In this document: positions 43,885 through 56,715 of the stretch, piece by piece
Layout of the letters: each line of letters starts with the position of its first letter
How positions within the stretch are numbered: position 1 is the stretch's first letter
Source: Escarpia spicata
Lineage: Eukaryota > Annelida > Polychaeta > Sabellida > Siboglinidae
DNA length: 64,000 bases
Direction: 5' to 3'
Assembly: GCA_963995525.1 (NCBI GenBank)
Contig: OZ023209.1
Span: 17,588,807-17,652,806 of the forward strand
The notes under the pieces: generated by a model
Told to the model about the DNA's origin: nothing
What the model saw: the letters and a program-made list of their open reading frames with translations, nothing else
Database searches by the model: none
Position numbers and translations under genes: made by a program

Positions 43885-45215
43885 GCGCCCCTGGACTACT
43901 TGAAGCGGTGAACAAAGCTCTGGATCTGACAGAAGGTAAAGAAGTGAAGCTGGTTGGTGTCACTGACGGCGAGGCTGCAAACACCGACAGACAAGGTGGA
44001 TTATGGGGTCTGCTTGCTGACCAAATGCAGTGAGGTTTGGCAACATTCTGGTGTGCTGTGCACCGATCTGACTTAGTCATTGAGTCGGTCGTCAGCACCG
44101 TACCTGAGTTGGAAATCTGGAATTCCAATCTACTGGGACTCGTACGATTCTTCCTGACGCCGAAACGGATGGCGATGTTGTCAGCGCAGGCCAGGAATGT
44201 CAAACAGTTCTCCCGGCACCACGATGTCAGGTTTGCCCTGCATGAGCTGCAGCTGGTATAACCTACCGGCCTTCATTGTGGCGTGGGAACATATGCAGGC
44301 GTGGGAACATAGCAGCGACAGAAAGGAGAAGGCTGAAGCCAAAGGGTTCCTGAGAATCTGGAACCACCAACAAACGTTGATCACCGGACTGATGAGCGTC
44401 ATCCTGGAGATATTTGAAACATTCCAGTAGAAGGTGCAAAGGAGTGATTTGTTCATCAGCGATCTTCCCACTCTGACTGATGCGGCAATCAAGAAGTTGA
44501 ACCTAATGAGGGATGGACCATTCCCGAGAAGAAGGGAGGAGAAAGTGAGTTGTCCAACCAATAACACAAAAGAGGACCTAACACAACGACAGTGTAATCA
44601 CCAGTTTGTTTGTACAAACCGCCGCGACAGACGAGCAATCAGTTTGGAGGTCGTGCAAGCATCGCACGAATACCTGTCGGAACGCATGCACCCGGAGCAG
44701 GAGGACGTCATCAAAACCTTGAAGGAGTTAGTGATGTCACGCAGTCTGAGATCATTCGTTGAGTATTGTGTGCGCGTAGTCAGGCGCCTTTTCCCAGATG
44801 AGGCATCTGACTTTGAGGACGGGGCAGCCGAGCAGTGGTACAACATAGTGAATGTACCATTCCTGCCTGATGGCTGTGATCTCGGTTGTAAGTTGACTGT
44901 CAGAATGCGCCAACGTCTGCCAGTCACAACAGGTTCAGTTCAGAAGTTGTTGACATTTCTGACTTGTATGAGTCCACACTCTGTGCAGACCGAAAGGATC
45001 GTGAGCCACCACAACCTCGTGGTCGATAATCACCGCATCAGTATGAATGAGGACACGAGAAACTCACGACTCATGGTGGCGCTGTCGTCAAATTCTTGGA
45101 GAAGACAAGAAGATGCTGGTAACCATACTGGGATATCTACGAACAGCGTGAATTCGTTAGGAAATTCACCCGCGAAACGGGACTCGTCTATTCAAATTGA
45201 GACAACTGTCAAACA
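43885..45215 (+). pseudogene. hAT-type transposase remnant (ZNF862/KIAA1586-like), copy A
   Basis: The upstream part reads GLLEAVNKALDLTEGKEV and TDGEAANTDRQGGLWGLL, then a stop, then WCAVHRSDLVIESVVSTVPE, as in the RNase H-like core of hAT relatives. After a frameshift and stop, a 339-codon frame from 44434 covers NLMRDGPFPRRREEK to TERIVSHHNLVVDNHRISMN, which resembles the C-terminal dimerisation part. Relative to copy B it lacks 40 bp just after MVAL, between short GCTG/ACTG repeats. That shifts the frame, so the last 110 or so residues are out of frame. It is related to vertebrate hAT-derived genes but is probably a dead transposon. Confidence 0.75.
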
Positions 45216-45286
45216 TTCAGACTTGCCGGATACGTCTCATGTATGTATTGGTTGTAATAAAACGGGCTTCACATTTTTTTGTAGTT

Positions 45287-45602
45287 ATAAATTACCAATC
45301 ATATGGTTAGTTATGTGGGTAAAACGGCCCCATATGCCGCTTCGTCGTACAATTAAGGGGTTATTTTACTCGGGAGCGCATCCAGAGAGGGTAGTCTACG
45401 GGGAGGTTTCCCAAAAAACCTCCACTGGCGGAAGTGCAGGACAACACACTTAACTACGGGAATGCCACGTCGTGCAACTCTATGGTTTCAGTGTAAATGT
45501 TGTAGGACTGTCCATAACCAGTATGCGTTTCCATCAAGGCATCAGGCACGGACACGCCAGTCCGAAGAATGTAACACGCCAAACAAAAATGAATACAAAC
45601 GT
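45287..45602 (+). repeat. composite tail, left part, copy A
   Basis: It runs from TAAATTACCAATCATATGGT through GAAGTGCAGGACAACACACT to GAATACAAACGTA. The same tail is at 59701-60018. The fold-back element interrupts it; it resumes at about 46741. Confidence 0.85.
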
Positions 45603-45603
45603 A

Positions 45604-46615
45604 AGTAGTATAGTAGGTGGGCCAGCGTGCATGGAATGATTAACCCTGAGGAAATCCCATGTTAAGAGATAGGGATTTTGCTCCAGACCGCGCCAAGGTT
45701 AATCCAAGGTTAATCAGCGTTGGCGCGTCCCGGAGCAAGTTGAAGAAAGTAGTTCCGGTCCCATGTTAAAAGATAGGGAAATTAACCTATATTTTTCGAA
45801 GGTTCGATTTACCCCAAATGTCTTCAAAAAAACTGTCCTACCAATTTTCCCCATGTTAAAGGATAGGGAATTGTTATCCATGTTAAAGCATAGGAGCTAT
45901 TATCGTAAATATATGCGTCCACTTTTTTGAATTTTCCCCGTGTTAAAGGATAGGGATTTTCACCATGCTAAAGGATAGAGATTCCCTCCAGTACGCTCCC
46001 GGGTTAAAGGATAGGGATTTTCACCATATTAAAGCATAGAGAATTTTCACCATGTTAAAGCATAGGGAATTTTCAAATACTGTTCGGTAAATGTTATTTT
46101 ATTCAAAAAGTGGTCGCATACCTTTATGATAATAGCTCCTATGCTTTAACATAGGGAAAATTCCCTATGCTTTAACATGGTGAAAATTCTCTATGCTTTA
46201 ACATGGTGAAAATCCCTATCCTTTAACCCGGGAGCGTACTGGAGGAAATCCCTATCCTTTAGCATGGTGAAAATCCCTATCCTTTAACACGGGGAAAATT
46301 CTAAAAAGTGGTCGCATATCTTTACGATAATAGCTCCTATGCTTTAACATGGATAAAAATTCCCTATCCTTTAACATGGGGAAAATTGGTAGGACAGTTT
46401 TTTTGGAAGACATTTGGGGTAAATCGAATCCTCGAAAAATATAGGTTAATTTCCCTATCTTTTAACATGGGACCGGAACTACTTTCTTCAACTTGCCAAC
46501 GCTGATTAACCTTGGATTAACCTTGGCGCGGTCTGGAGCAAAATCCCTATCTCTTAACATGGGATTTCCTCAGGGTTAATTATTCCATGCACGCTGGACC
46601 ACCTACTATACTACT
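45604..46615. mobile_element. fold-back (long inverted repeat) element
   Basis: A 1,012-bp near-palindrome. Its ends read AGTAGTATAGTAGGTGG inward from both sides; arms of about 470 bp pair around a loop at about 46076-46150. Each arm contains many copies of a short unit (TTAAAGGATAGGGATTTTCA). It is flanked by AACGTA at 45598-45603 and 46616-46621, a 6-bp target duplication. The paralogous tail at about 60013 has a single AACGTA and no insert. No open frame for a transposase was found. Confidence 0.9.
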
Positions 46616-46636
46616 AACGTATATGTATATATATAC

Positions 46637-46910
<274 letters not shown>

Positions 46911-47659
46911 GTATGCATACAAATGTATTATTAATATCAGGCGCGTTATATTGATATTGGGGAAGTGCCTAAAAGCAATGCGCTTATACTTTCTCCCTTT
47001 CCATTTGTCCTTTTGATGAGATTGATAATAACATATATACCTATACGCTAGTCGCTAGCGTAATCGCACAGTGGCCATTTTGCAGCACACATCAACATTT
47101 CAAAATTCGTCACCAGTTAGGTGGCGAGATTGAGTGGTAACGGGTTTGGGTGGATTTTTTCAAAAACGAGGTACGTAATTTTCGCGAATTGTCCACACGA
47201 GGGCAATTAATATTTCGCGCGCTGAGAAAGTTGAAAGAAAATCTTTAGGGCCCTAGACAAATTATCCATCCAGAACAGGATAGGTTATAATGGCCGCCTA
47301 TGTAAAATCTGTTGTGGTTTTGATCTGTGGCGGCGGTAGCGCCGACGTCGGCGACAGCGGAGTTGAGTGAGTACGTTATATGAGTGTGATCAGTCGAAAC
47401 AGAGCACAACCCAAATTAATATCATGTTGACCCAAGTTCAAATAGAAGCCAACTCCCAACGACTTCAAACGACACACAAAACAAGCGGCGTTTGTTTTCA
47501 GCGTGTGTGAGCAAGTTTAAACTTGTCATAAGAATTAACTGAATATAGGCCTAATGTTTATAATCAGAATTCTAATTAGATCCGTGTGTTGGTATAATTC
47601 CGTAGCCTCCACTTAGTGATGCTTCTGTTCTGGGAACCCATTCCTAAAACTATTAACTA

Positions 47660-48441
47660 ACGAGGGACGGACCATTCCCGGTAAGAAGGAAGGAGAAAGT
47701 GAGTTGTCCAACCAATAACACAAAAGAGGACCTAACACAACGACAGTGTAATCACCAGTTCGTTTGTACAAACCGCCGCGATGGACGAGCAGTCAGGTTG
47801 GGGGTTGTGCAAGCATCCCACGAATACCTGTCGGAACGCATGCACCCGGAGCAGGGGGACGTCATCAAAGACATGAAGGAGTTAATGATGTCACGCAGTC
47901 TGAGATCATTCGTTGAGCATGGTGTGCGCGTAGTCAGGCGCCTTTTCCCAGATGAGGCATCTGACTTTGAGGACGGGGCAGCCGAGCAGTGGTACAACAT
48001 AGTGAATGTACCATTCCTGCCCGATGGCTGTCATCTCGGTTGTAAGTTGACTGTCAGAATGCGCCAACGTCTGCCAGTCACAACAGGTTCAGTTCAGAAG
48101 TTGTTGACATTTCTGACTTGTATGAGTCTACACTCTGTGCAGACCGAAAGGATCGTGAGCCACCACAACCTTGTGGTCGACAATCACCGCACCAGTATGA
48201 ATGAGAACACGAGAAACGCACGACTCATGGTGGCACTGAATAGGGTGGGCACCGCCTACTATGACCATCGACCCGCTGTCGTCAAATTCTTGGAGAAGAC
48301 AAGAAGGTGCTGGGCACCATACTGGGATATCTACGAACAGCGAAACGGGACTCGTCTAGTCAAATTGATACAACTGTCAGACGTTCTGACTTGCAGGATA
48401 CGTCTCATTTATGTAATGGTTGTAATAAAACATGTTTCTAG
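47660..48441 (+). pseudogene. hAT-type transposase remnant, copy B
   Basis: A 251-codon frame from 47699 matches copy A from SCPTNNTKEDLTQRQ on. It keeps the C-terminal landmarks TERIVSHHNLVVDNHRTSMN, VGTAYYDHRPAVVKFLEK and WAPYWDIYEQR. Everything upstream of NLMRDGPFP is deleted, including the RNase H-like core. Relative to copy A it lacks 24 bp after IYEQR, so copies A and B carry different, complementary lesions. Confidence 0.72.
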
Positions 48442-49061
48442 GATATACGTGTAACATTTATTTTTATACCAGGATGGAGTCATCACTCGTCACTGTAGGC
48501 CCCACAACTATGTGGATATAAAGATAATAACACATTATATTAAGCTTCCATACATGCCTAAGGATTACGAACATAATCATTAATGTATGCGTAAACTGTC
48601 CTTTTTACCCATTAGAAGTGCCCTTTTAAGACATTGCGCTTACCGAGAACACTGTTTGTCAGTGGCTATTGAAACATGTATTGTGGTCAACCACACGTAT
48701 ACAAGCATTTTAACCGCACTTAACCCACGCATCTATTCAGAGCCATTTTATAGCACTTAGTGGCGGGGTCGCAAGGCAATAGTACGCGGCACCTCTACTC
48801 AGTAATTAGCCGGTCATCTGTGTGACGCTGCATTGTGCATTACCCGTGTATGCGCCGTGTTACAGTTGAAGAGGAGTAACGATAGGCCCCCTACATCTAA
48901 CAATAGACGCAATACGATAGTCGATGGTGTTTATGTTAAGTATCGATAGTAAATTTAACTATCGATAGTTATCGCCGGTATTTGACTATTCCTTAGTCCA
49001 CAGAGCAAGTGTGATCACATTCCTATTCAGTTCCCTTCATTCTTTAGCTGCCTTTACACAC

Positions 49062-49084
49062 GCTCGCACGCACGCACGCTCGCA

Positions 49085-49116
<32 letters not shown>

Positions 49117-49125
49117 CACACACAC
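49062..49125. repeat. (ACGC)/(CA) microsatellite in copy B
   Basis: ACGC/TCGC units followed by CA units; the counterpart in copy C is at 56338-56392. Confidence 0.9.
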
Positions 49126-49261
49126 TACTTTTGTATTGTATAATGTCCTCATGTTTGAATAATATACATATATATGATGGCAACATTATGTAACAAATTG
49201 TTGTAGTTTGTCCACGCAATAAACTAATAAAATGTAAGTATGTAATGTAAAGAGCCTAACA

Positions 49262-49500
49262 GGAGCGTTATTGAGAAGCCGGACGAGACGGGCAGGCCAC
49301 TTGGCAAGGATGGATGCCGGAAATATAGCGAAGAGAGCAGAGGCGGAACAACATAAAGGACACAGGAAAAGGGGAAGGCCACAGCTGAGATGGGAGGACT
49401 GCGTGAGGAGGGACATGAGAAGATCGGGGGAGGGTGACCGATGGCCAGAGGGACCAATGGACAGAAAACTATGGAAAGAAAAAACACAGCGATTCGGCAA
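49262..49500 (+). pseudogene. non-LTR ORF2 C-terminal fragment, copy B
   Basis: It encodes LLRSRTRRAGHLARMDAGNI, then KRGRPQLRWEDCVRRDMRRS and a short tail. This RxxGHxxRM plus RGRPxxRWxDxVxRD pattern is the C-terminal basic domain of Jockey/RTE-like ORF2 proteins. No reverse transcriptase precedes it. A shorter version is in copy C. Confidence 0.75.
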
Positions 49501-49712
49501 TATTGTACGTAACCGCCATCCTACGTACAGAAGGAACGAGGAGTTAGCAGCACATGGTGTCATTACAAGTGCACGACGTGAACACATACACACGCCCGTA
49601 CGCCCGTACGCCCGTACGCCCGTACACACACCGTCCTACTCACGCGCGCGCGCACACATGGAAACGAATTATTGCTGGTATCAATATATTAATATGTCAA
49701 CTTAGGAGCACC

Positions 49713-50918
49713 ATACGTGTATCTCCTCCGAGATCCACTCGCCTCTTTCTGTGTTCATTATACGTGTTTCTCCTCCGAGGCGCCGAGATCCACTCGCTTC
49801 TTTCTGTTGTCATTATACGTGTTTCTCCTCCGAGAGGCCGAGATCCACTCGCTTCTTTCTGTTGTCATTATACGTGTTTCTCCTCCGAGGCGCCGAGATC
49901 CACTCGCTTCTTTTTGTTGTCATTATACGTGTATCTCCTCCGAGGCGCCGAGATCCACTCGCTTCTTTCTGTTGTCATTATACGTGTTTCTCCTCCGAGA
50001 GGCCGAGATCCACTCGCTTCTTTCTGTTTTCATTATACGTGTTTCTCCTCCGAGAGGCCGAGATCCACTCGCTTCTTTCTGTTGTTATTATACGTGTATC
50101 TCCTCCGAGGCGCCGAGATCCACTCGCTTCTTTCTGTTGTCATTATACGTGTTTCTCCTCCGAGAGGCCGAGATCCACTCGCTTCTTTCTGTTGTCATTA
50201 TACGTGTTTCTCCTCCGAGGCGCCGTGATCCACACGATTCTTTCTGTTGTCATTATACGTGTTTCTCCTCCGAGGCGCCGAGATCCACTCGCTTCTTTCT
50301 GTTGTCATTATACGTGTTTCTCCTCCGAGGCGCCGAGAACCACTCGCTTCTTTCTGTTGTCATTATACGTGTTTCTCCTCCGAGGCGCCGAGATCCACTC
50401 GCTTCTTTCTGCATTCAGTATACGTGTATCTCCTCCGAGGCGCCGAGATCCACTCGCCTCTTTTTGTATTCATTATACGTGTATCTCCTCCGAGCCGCCG
50501 AGATCCACTCGCCTCTTTCTGTATTCAGTATGCGTGTATCTCCTACGAGGCGCCGAGATCCACTCGCCTCTTTCTGTATTCAGTATACGTGTATCTCCTA
50601 CGAGGCGCCGAGATCCACTCGCCTCTTTCTGTATTCAGTATACGTGTATCTCCTCCGAGGCGCCGATATCCACTTGCCTCTTTCTGTATTCATTATACGT
50701 GTATCTCCTCCGAGGCGCCGAGATCCACTCGCCTCTTTCTGTATTCATTTGATGTGTATCTCCTCCGAGGCACCAATATCCACTCGCCTCTTTCTATGTT
50801 CTTTATACGTGTATCTCCTCCGAAGCACCGAGATCCACTCGTCTCTTTCTCTGTTCATTATATAGACGGGTATCTCCTCCGAGGCGTCGAGATCCACTCG
50901 TCTATTTCTGTGTTCATT
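49713..50918. repeat. 55-bp minisatellite
   Basis: About 22 units (ATACGTGTTTCTCCTCCGAG, GCGCCGAGATCCACTCGCTT, CTTTCTGTTGTCATT). Fifty-five is not a multiple of three and the unit lacks stops, so all three plus-strand frames stay open for 220-385 codons. Variants TGTTGTCATT and TGTATTCATT occupy the left and right halves. Copy C lacks the array. Confidence 0.95.
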
Positions 50919-50924
50919 CGCACC

Positions 50925-51113
50925 ACACCCACACACACACACACCCACCCACCCACACACATACACACACACACACCACACCCACACACACACACCCACA
51001 CACACACCACACACAAACACACAAACACACACACACCACACCTACCCACCCACACACACACCACACCCACCCACCCACACACCACACACACACACACAAC
51101 ACACTCACACACC

Positions 51114-51145
<32 letters not shown>

Positions 51146-51222
51146 CCACACCCACACACACCCACCCACACACCCACACACACACACCACACACACACCC
51201 ACACACCCACACCCACACACAC
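50925..51222. repeat. CA-rich degenerate microsatellite
   Basis: About 300 bp of CACACCCAC and ACACACACCA runs at the right edge of the 55-bp array. Confidence 0.92.
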
Positions 51223-51225
51223 TAG

Positions 51226-51441
51226 TTGTACTTCTCCTGTATGCAGCAGATAATCGTAAATATCCATACAGTGGCGCCACCTGGGGAATGGCCGACCATT
51301 CAGTTTGTCCACTGCAAACCAAAGGTCAAGCGATTGCCACGGGTCCCTGGCGATGTATTGAAGTTTGCGATGACAGACGAACGGGACAACATACTCCATA
51401 AAAGGGTACTTTCGTTGACAACTTGGCAACATTCGCCATAA
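51226..51441 (+). CDS. unidentified conserved frame fragment, copy B
   Basis: A frame ending VHCKPKVKRLPRVPGDVLKF, AMTDERDNILHKR and TWQHSP then stop. The counterpart in copy C (about 56735-56940) keeps the same frame and the same stop, with mostly single-residue changes. No family is recognised. It may be an exon or a transposon-encoded fragment carried by the composite segment. It is listed because the reading frame survived in both copies. Confidence 0.3.
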   Translation: MYFSCMQQIIVNIHTVAPPGEWPTIQFVHCKPKVKRLPRVPGDVLKFAMTDERDNILHKRVLSLTTWQHSP

Positions 51442-52457
51442 AATGACAAACTTTGGGGGACAAGGTCTCAAAACGGGAGTACATTTGGGAGCAAAATATG
51501 TATTATAATAAATAAATAATATTATTAATAATTAGAAACATACTGGAAACTTGTTTGGAATCGGCACCTGTTTAAATGACACGATGGCGTCGTTGCGAGT
51601 GTGGTGCACAATTATAATAACTGTTAGTTTTATAGGTCTCTTCCTCAAAATAGTTATGTAACATAATGTTAAAATATTGCCTCGTTTCATGATTTTTATG
51701 ATATCCATTTAAACAGTGCGGGACTTTCATCACGTGACATGCATTGTTCCCATATAACAACCAAATGACGTCAATGTGGGTAGACGTGTTTCTTTTCATT
51801 GTGGAGTATGAAACGACGGCAGAATTACGACGGAAAGGCACGTCCTATATTGAAGAAGTTGCTGCTTGTGTGGATTTAAACAGTATTCGTGGACGTTAAT
51901 AATTAAGATGATTACTCTGAGAGGTTTGGGTCATTGTAATGTGGTTGGGAGGAGAGTAAATTCCTTTCGCTGTTCATAGCATTTTATTGACAAACCACAC
52001 TTCTTTATTCCTCTAACAGGATTGAGGTTGGGTCGTCGGCTTGCAGATTTCTTCCATGGCTTACCCGCAGTCTTCAACTGTCAATCATTTCAACGTTTGC
52101 TTCGGTATCCTGAAAGAAACTATTGGCTGATTGCTGACGGTGCCATTTTGTATCACTTGATGTACAGTTTCGTGATTTTAAAATAAAACAAAAAACCAAA
52201 GACGTGTTGTATTGTTTGTGTCACTCTGTTGAAGCCGTCATTCAGTAGTGACTAGTGCGGTCAAAAGACTCTTTGATAGAAACGAGCGAAATTTGCGAGG
52301 TCGCTGTGCTGAAATTCTGGGCATTTCCACACTCTCCACGAGCGAAAGACGCGGTGGACATATGGACGTTGTGGTTAGGGTTTGTAGGAATTGGGCTTCG
52401 TACCAAAAAACTCCCAGCGAATAATAATTTTGTAAGATAAAAAAAAGTCTAAATAAA

Positions 52458-52775
52458 GGTAAGTTCGTATATAGCGCAGTATCCAGGATTTATTAGGACT
52501 GCTCAAAGTGCTTTACACTTTACTCCCTAACAAACCTGTTCAATGGAACGTCATCTCGACTTTTCTGGGAAGCATTCAGCCACGCTACAATTACTGCACG
52601 AAGACTATTCGTACAAAATATCCACCATTGTCTGTAGCCATGTACTCATTCATACTGGAGCAGCGTGGAGTGAACGAACTTGCCCAAGGTTCGAAACGAC
52701 ACCATGAGAAGTCTAACCCGGAATCTCTCGTTTGAGAGTTCGACGCGCAAAACACTGCATCACCGCGCTCCATTT
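52458..52775 (-). mobile_element. tRNA-derived SINE (second family)
   Basis: It begins GTAAGTTCGTATATAGCGCA, contains ACGAAGACTATTCGTACAAA and GTGAACGAACTTGCCCAAGG, and ends in a B-box-like AGTCTAACCCGGAATCT region. Confidence 0.78.
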
Positions 52776-53454
52776 TGTAGGCCCTATATATCTGTTTGAA
52801 CACAGTCTGGTCTGACACATTTATATAAGCGTCGAAACGTCGAGAATAGTTGGGGGCTTAGCCGGAGCAACAGCACCGTCGGATGTCACATCGGAACACG
52901 GGGAGGGGGGTGATGTCGGAGATATTTCGCGGTGACGTTCCAGATATGTTTCGAGTTTCACTCACCAGTTCGACGCTGTCGGCCATGCCATCGGAAGACG
53001 GCGGAGGGAGAGGGGGAGAGTGCTGTTGGAGATTGTTCGCGGTGCTGTTTCTAAGTTATTGTCAAGAATATCAACTACGAGATGCTGTAATCAATTTCAG
53101 CTCGGAAGACACTCACCAAGGAACATGTATAACAGGGGTGGTGATGGTGTCGTATGTCCGTCCGTCATTACTTAACGAGTCCCTATGAGAATTGCGTTTT
53201 GGTGTGATGTGTAAATTTTGTCGAGCACTTTTACTTGGGACATGTTGATACTGTGAATATGCATGGAATGAGTGAATGAATGAATGAATTAATTAAATTT
53301 ATTAAACCAATAACAACAAATACATGTTATAATTGAGTATACAATAGGTCAGGAGACTCCCGTTAAGGCATTTGAAATCCGCTACCATGAGAGCCACCTA
53401 GAAATGGAATGTAGGCCTACTACTGCATTAGATCTTTCACGAGATGGCAATAAA
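52776..53454. other. spacer between copies B and C
   Basis: G-rich DNA with GGAACACGGGGAGGGGGGTG and GACGGCGGAGGGAGAGGGGG phrases, then GAATGAATGAATGAAT at about 53270. A 101-codon frame at 52883 has no recognised domain. Confidence 0.35.
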
Positions 53455-54304
53455 TATACGCTAGTCGCTAGCGTAATTGCACAGTGGCCATTTTCCAGCA
53501 CACATCAACATTTCAAAATCCGTCACCAGTTAGGGGCGAGATTGAGTGGTAACGGGTTTGGATGGATTTTCTTAATTGTCGCGAATTGTCCACACGAGGG
53601 CAATTAATATTTCATGCGCTGAGAAAGTTTAAAGAAAATTTATAGGGCCCTAGACAACTTATCCATCCAGAACAGGATAGGTTATAATGACCGCCTATGT
53701 TGTAGTTGTAGTTTGTTCTGTGGCGGCGGCGACGACGACAGCGATGGTGGGTGCGTACGTTATATGCGTGATCAGTCGAAACAGAGCACAATCCAAATTA
53801 ATGTCATGTTGACCCAAGTTCAACTAAAAGCCTGTCATAAGAATTAATTGAATATAGGCCTAATGTTTATAATCAGAATTCTAATTTGATCCGTGTGTTG
53901 GTATAATTCGATATCCTCCACTTAATGATTCCTTTGTCTCAAATGTCAAAATGATGCACTTTAATCCTGTGTTGATTACCTCCGAAAGTTAGTGCACTAG
54001 GCGAGCCAACTGCAATTGATAGGGTTTGAAAATACCAATTGACCCTGATGTTCTGAACGGTTCATGCTCCAACGTAAGTGTCGGAACGGCGCCTTTGGGG
54101 AATGAATCCTCTCAGTAGGCCTATTTAGAGAGCTTCCAAAATGCCCAACATTACTCCCCCCATCGAACCAGACAATTGTATAACATTACCCGCCTCGGAA
54201 CGCGAATAATCTTCCTCGAAACCCGAAAAATGTTCAACACTATACCTCTACAGCCATTCGAACCACGCAAAAATGGCACAAAAAATGTTGCACGCACATA
54301 CACG

Positions 54305-54380
54305 CAGGCAGGCGGGCACGCACTCACGCACGCACTCACGCACGCACTCACGCACGCACGCACGCACGCACGCACGCACA
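54305..54380. repeat. (ACGC)/(ACTC) microsatellite in copy C
   Basis: A short run in place of the CA tract of copy A. Confidence 0.9.
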
Positions 54381-54872
54381 CAAGCAACGTCGTAGCTGTG
54401 AGCCCATTAGTAAAGTATTAATAATAGTTTTCCTTGTCCAAACAACCAATAATTAGTTACTAGAATAAGTCCACAGAAGGGACTATTGGGAAAGTAATGT
54501 ATTATTGTGCTTTGCCTCATGTCTGTAAAATGGGGTGAATCCATGTAATTTACAGGTCAATTAACTGAACCCTACAGCATTGACATACCATTATGATGGT
54601 CAGCCCTAACAGGTTTCGCTGAGAGAGGTAATTCGTCTTTTTACATTTCGATAGCAGGGCGTTTTAACGTACAGAGTGGGGGGCACTGCCCCACCCCAGC
54701 CCTTTCGTTTGCCTCCACAGTCAGACAACCCTCCCGTGTGCCTCCATTCTCTCAAACCACCCCCTTTTAGGGCTTACGTTTTATTCGTTTTAGTGTGTTG
54801 GATTTAATTTGCACTGGGGTATAATAAAACAACTCTAAGTAGCAGTTGTCATGCATTCGCCAGATACGAACG

Positions 54873-55880
54873 GTGCTCATGGACTACTTGAAGCGGTGAA
54901 CAAATCTATGGAACTGACAGGAGGTAAAGACACGAAGCTTGTTGGTGTCACCACTGTCGGCGAGGCGGCAAACACCAGCAGACAAGGTGGATTATGGCGT
55001 CTGTTTGCTTACCAAACGCAGTGAGGTTTGGCAACATCCTGGTGTGCTGTCAGCACCGTACCTGATTTGGGAATCTGGAATTCCAATCTACTGGGACTCG
55101 TACGATTCTTCCTGACGATGTTGTCAGCGCAGGCCAGGAATGTCAAACAGTTCCCCCGGCACCACGATGTCAGGTTTGCCCTGCATGAGCTGCAGCTGGC
55201 GGATGCTGTGCTGAATAACCTACAAGCCTTCATTATGGTGTGGGAACAGATGCAGATGCCAGAAAATATCAGCGACAGAAAGGAAAAGGCTGAAGCCAAA
55301 GGGTTCCTGAGAATCTGGAACCACCAACAAACGTTGATCACCGCACTGATGGGCGACATCCTGAAGATATTTGAAACACTCCAGAAGAAGTTGCAAAGGA
55401 GTGATTTTCTCAATGTCAAGAAGTTGAACCTAATGAGGGATGGACCATTCCCGGTAAGAAGGGAGGAGAAAGTGAGTTGTCCAACCAATAACACGAAAGA
55501 GGACCTAACACAACGACAGTGTAATCACCAGTTCGTTTATTTCAATCGCCGCGACAGACGAACACTCAGGTTGGGGGTTGTGCAAGCATCGCACGAATAC
55601 CTGTCGAAACGCATGCACCCGGAGCAGGGGGACGTCATCAAAGACATGAAGGAGTTAGTGATGTCATGCAGTCTGAGATCATTCGTTGAGCATGGTGTGC
55701 GCGTCGTCAGGCGCCTTTTCCCAGATGAGGCATCTGACTTTGCGGACGAGGCAGCCGAGCAGTGGTACAACATAATGAATGTACCATTCCTGCCTGATGG
55801 CTGTGATCTCGGTTGTAAGTTGACTGTCAGAATGCGCCAACGTCTGTCAGTCACGACAGGTTCAGTGCCTGTGTTTATAT
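54873..55880 (+). pseudogene. hAT-type transposase remnant, copy C
   Basis: After a broken upstream part, a frame from 55028 runs 284 codons through STVPDLGIWNSNLLGLVRFF, RHHDVRFALHELQLADAVLN, SDRKEKAEAKGFLRIWNHQ and SCPTNNTKEDLTQRQ. It repairs frame lesions seen in copy A but lacks the CHRSDL segment and a DLPTLTDAAI-like stretch. It diverges right after RLSVTTGSV, so the C-terminal dimerisation part is lost. Confidence 0.73.
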
Positions 55881-56337
55881 AATTTTACGTTCCGAACAAT
55901 TTATTTACCCTACAACACGTGAGGAACCTTGACATATTGTATGAGGTGCTTTGAAGAAGAAAAAAACAGGTGTTACGTTACACTCCTGGGGTCATAGATT
56001 AATCTTGTTCAAATTGTAAACAAAACATTCCACAAATTATTGTAACAAACAGTTAGCGAGGGACGTTAATGTCAGGAAATGCCATAAATTTTCACATCTG
56101 GACAAAAGCATGAAATTTGGCACAGATGACCTTGATACCATACTATTTCAGAATTTACGATAGTCGATGTGAAGATGGTGTTTATAGTAAATTTACGATA
56201 GTCGATGTGAAGATGGAGTTTATAGTAAATTTAATTATCGATAGTTATCGCCGGTATTTGACTATTCCTTAGTCCACAGAGCAAGTGTGATCACATTACT
56301 ATTCAGTTCCCTTCATTCTTTAGCTGCCTTTACACAT

Positions 56338-56340
56338 ACC

Positions 56341-56388
<48 letters not shown>

Positions 56389-56392
56389 CACA
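56338..56392. repeat. (ACGC)n microsatellite in copy C
   Basis: About 13 units; counterpart of 49062-49125. Confidence 0.93.
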
Positions 56393-56526
56393 CTACTTTT
56401 GTATTGTATAATGTTATCATGTTTGAATAATAAACATATATATGATAGAAACATTATGTAGCAAATTACTGTAGTTTGTCCATGCAGTGAACTAATAAAA
56501 TATATGTATGGTAATGTAAACAGCCT

Positions 56527-56715
56527 AACAGTAGGATTATTGAGAAGCCGGATGAGACGGGCAGGCCACTTTGCAAAGATGGCGGCAGGAAAAATAGCAG
56601 AGACAGAGGCGGAACAACATAAAAGACACAGGAAAAGGCCACAGCTGAGATGGGAGGACTGCGTGAGAAGATCGGGGGAGGATGAAAGATGGAGAGAGGG
56701 AGCTATGGATAGGAA
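56527..56715 (+). pseudogene. non-LTR ORF2 C-terminal fragment, copy C
   Basis: LLRSRMRRAGHFAKMAAGKI, then RKRPQLRWEDCVRRSGEDER. Same fragment as at 49262 with in-frame deletions (loss of RD in VRRD, loss of GR in RGRP). Confidence 0.72.

Larger units (their letters stand above)
47035..52440 (+). repeat. composite repeat segment, copy B
   Basis: It starts near CTATACGCTAGTCGCTAGCG (also at 53456). It carries a shortened transposase remnant, then unshared DNA at about 48460-48880. From about 48940 it aligns with 56210 onward (ATCGATAGTTATCGCCGGTA), and ends in sequence matching 57780-57860 (GACTCTTTGATAGAAACxAG). Confidence 0.75.

Noticed and set aside
49554..51401. Overlapping frames of 224-384 codons
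   Set aside because: They follow a stop-free 55-bp tandem unit plus a CA-rich run in all three frames; no family similarity.
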